This document shows positions 6,029 to 7,095 of a stretch of DNA of 7,095 nt, piece by piece; position 1 is the first letter of the stretch; each line of letters opens with the position of its first letter. Origin of the DNA: Treponema sp. (GTDB taxonomy: Bacteria > Spirochaetota > Spirochaetia > Treponematales > Breznakiellaceae); NCBI GenBank assembly GCA_031284385.1, contig JAISZZ010000098.1, positions 1 through 7,095 of the forward strand, read 5' to 3'. A program made the translations under genes and the position numbers. The notes below the pieces were generated by a model. The model did not search any database. It saw only the letters and a program-made list of their open reading frames with translations, and was not told the DNA's origin.

Positions 6029-6484
6029 CTATCTTGTGTTGATTATATCCCTCCACGCCTGCGTCAAACGGTTAAGAATAGTGCGGGCTATGTTTAAAGA
6101 CATGGATGCCTCGGCCTCCGCTATTGTCAAATCGTGAACATCAACCGAGCCGGGGTCCGTTATCGCCGCCTCACTCAACTCTGATACCCTGTTTTGGTCG
6201 CCTGAAACCTTATCTATAGCGCGCAGCATCACGTCGGCAAAGTTCGCGCCGTCCGTCCGGTTGAGGCCGGAAAGCCCCAGACTCCCCGTCCTGAGCGCCG
6301 CGTCCGCGCCGATTTTGACACCGGTTTCCGCCACCGCCGCGCCCTGCCCGCTAAAATCCTTCACGATGCCGCCGTGGTCACGCGCACCGCTAAAGCCCAC
6401 AACACCAGCGTTATTTATATGCCGTGGATTGCTTGTCGCCATAGGCAGCGTATCTCCAGCCCGCAAATGTGGTATTAAGTCCAT
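6029..6484 (-). CDS. fliE: Flagellar hook-basal body protein FliE
   Basis: Small protein that links the MS ring to the proximal rod and is among the first substrates of the flagellar export apparatus. The conserved part is the C-terminal half (81-151): NFADVMLRAIDKV, then VDVHDLTIAEAEASMSLNIARTILNRLTQAWRDI, the FliE signature in a spirochaete-like form (AWRD in place of the usual AYQE). At 151 residues it is longer than the roughly 100-115 residues common for FliE; residues 1-80 are Gly/Ala-rich and carry no recognisable domain. The first ATG (6484-6482) has a strong ribosome site, GGGAGGGGAG, just upstream, so the long form is probably real. An internal Met15 is the only nearby alternative. 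It follows flgC by 21 bases. Identity rests on the C-terminus and the operon position. Confidence 0.92.
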   Translation of the reverse strand: MDLIPHLRAGDTLPMATSNPRHINNAGVVGFSGARDHGGIVKDFSGQGAAVAETGVKIGADAALRTGSLGLSGLNRTDGANFADVMLRAIDKVSGDQNRVSELSEAAITDPGSVDVHDLTIAEAEASMSLNIARTILNRLTQAWRDIINTR

Positions 6485-6505
6485 ACTCCCCTCCCAATTT
6501 CATTT

Positions 6506-6967
6506 TTACCGGCTCGCGCCTATTTCCAGCGCCCGCAGGAACATTGACTTTGAGCCTTCTATCACTGAGGCGTTGGCCTCGTAAGCGCGGCTCGCCGCTA
6601 TCATGTCCGTCATTTCTGTAACAATGTCAACATTCGGCATCTCGACATAGCCTTCCCTCGGACCGCTCTTTATCGCGTCAGGATGGGTCGGGTCATACAC
6701 GAGGCGGGGCGGGGCATTGTCTTTCTCGATTTCCGCCACGCGCACACCCTTCCCCACGCCGTTATCCATGCCTTCAGGCAGAAACGGACTGCGCCAGTAA
6801 GCCTGTTCGACACGCGGCCTTACTATCACGCGGCTTCGCCGGAACGGGCCGCCCTCCGCAGTCCGCGTAGTTGACACGTTGGCGATGTTATCCGCTATAA
6901 CATCGCTCCGTAGCCTCTCCGCCGTCATGCCGGACGACGCTATGTTGATTGAATTAAATAACCCCAT
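6506..6967 (-). CDS. flgC: Flagellar proximal rod protein FlgC
   Basis: Proximal rod component exported by the flagellar type III system; with FlgB, FlgF and FliE it builds the base of the periplasmic flagellum's drive shaft. The 153 residues are complete. The N-terminus carries the rod/hook family signature: FNSINIASSGMTAERLRSDVI (4-24) and ADNIANVSTTRT (25-36), then GGPFRR (39-44). The middle has VYDPTHPDA (90-98), and the C-terminus the matching GYVEMPNVDIVTEMTDMIAASRAYEAN (106-132), which forms a coiled coil with the N-terminus. The ATG is preceded by AGGGG (about 6979-6975) within GGAGTTAGGGGTAGATT; it starts 9 bases after the flgB stop, so the two are probably translationally linked. 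Confidence 0.97.
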   Translation of the reverse strand: MGLFNSINIASSGMTAERLRSDVIADNIANVSTTRTAEGGPFRRSRVIVRPRVEQAYWRSPFLPEGMDNGVGKGVRVAEIEKDNAPPRLVYDPTHPDAIKSGPREGYVEMPNVDIVTEMTDMIAASRAYEANASVIEGSKSMFLRALEIGASR

Positions 6968-6976
6968 AATCTACCC

Positions 6977-7095
6977 CTAACTCCTTAGTACGCTGTTTAC
7001 TTGATTGAATTCAAATGCCGCCGACTGGGACAGTAAATAGTACATCAATTGGTTTTCAACAAGCCGCTGGACTTCCTGTTCCGCGTCAACATTGT
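6977..7095 (-). CDS. flgB: Flagellar proximal rod protein FlgB, 3' end only
   Basis: Only the last 39 codons are in the window; the start lies beyond the right edge. The translation reads NVDAEQEVQRLVENQL, then MYYLLSQSAAFEFNQVNSVLRS and a TAG stop (6979-6977). NVDxExE followed by ENQLxY matches the C-terminal signature of FlgB, and the position directly before flgC is the standard one. The final codons AGG AGT also supply an AGGAG sequence that can serve as an additional ribosome site for flgC. The gene is too short on its own for firm family detail, but the context makes the call secure. Confidence 0.88.
   Translation of the reverse strand, partial: NVDAEQEVQRLVENQLMYYLLSQSAAFEFNQVNSVLRS

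Noticed and set aside
1..7095. CRISPR array, tRNA or rRNA genes
   Set aside because: No regularly spaced repeats, tRNA cloverleaf with CCA-type end, or rRNA-like conserved stretches were seen on either strand.

Overview
The window looks like a chromosomal segment of a spirochaete, most likely a Treponema-type organism. The main reason is the gene order flgB-flgC-fliE-fliF-fliG on one strand together with the style of the FliG, FliE and FlgC proteins; spirochaetes keep their motor and rod genes in this arrangement. A lipoprotein signal with a relaxed, spirochaete-like lipobox fits this. The genus is an inference from protein style and was not tested by a search.

Layout from left to right. Positions 1-159 are non-coding or a remnant: several short inverted repeats and a possible mobile-element end. 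Positions 160-1179 (minus) hold a complete tRNA-dihydrouridine synthase gene. Positions 1180-1439 are a divergent promoter region with good sigma70-type promoters on both sides, a 9-bp palindrome over the dus start, and a cluster of palindromic repeats. Positions 1440-3091 (plus) hold a two-gene unit: a six-helix membrane diguanylate cyclase and, overlapping it by the four bases TTGA, a small DUF192 lipoprotein. After a 74-bp convergent gap, 3166-7095 (minus) is the distal end of a flagellar operon. Read in the direction of transcription it runs flgB (3' end only), flgC, fliE, fliF, fliG.

The flagellar genes form a structural path. FlgB and FlgC are proximal rod proteins, FliE joins the rod to the basal body, FliF makes the MS ring in the inner membrane, and FliG is the rotor protein that binds the FliF C-terminus and engages the stator. 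The operon stops after fliG here; the fliH and fliI genes that usually follow in spirochaetes are not next to it. The cyclase could supply c-di-GMP, a common regulator of motility, but nothing in the sequence ties it to this motor beyond proximity.

Most of the window is ordinary. The points worth a second look are the near-leaderless dus promoter overlapped by a perfect palindrome, the 1240-1380 repeat cluster, the cyclase/DUF192 coupling, a His-to-Leu change in the FliG EHPQ motif, and the truncated operon order. I did not find convincing evidence of a new biological system.
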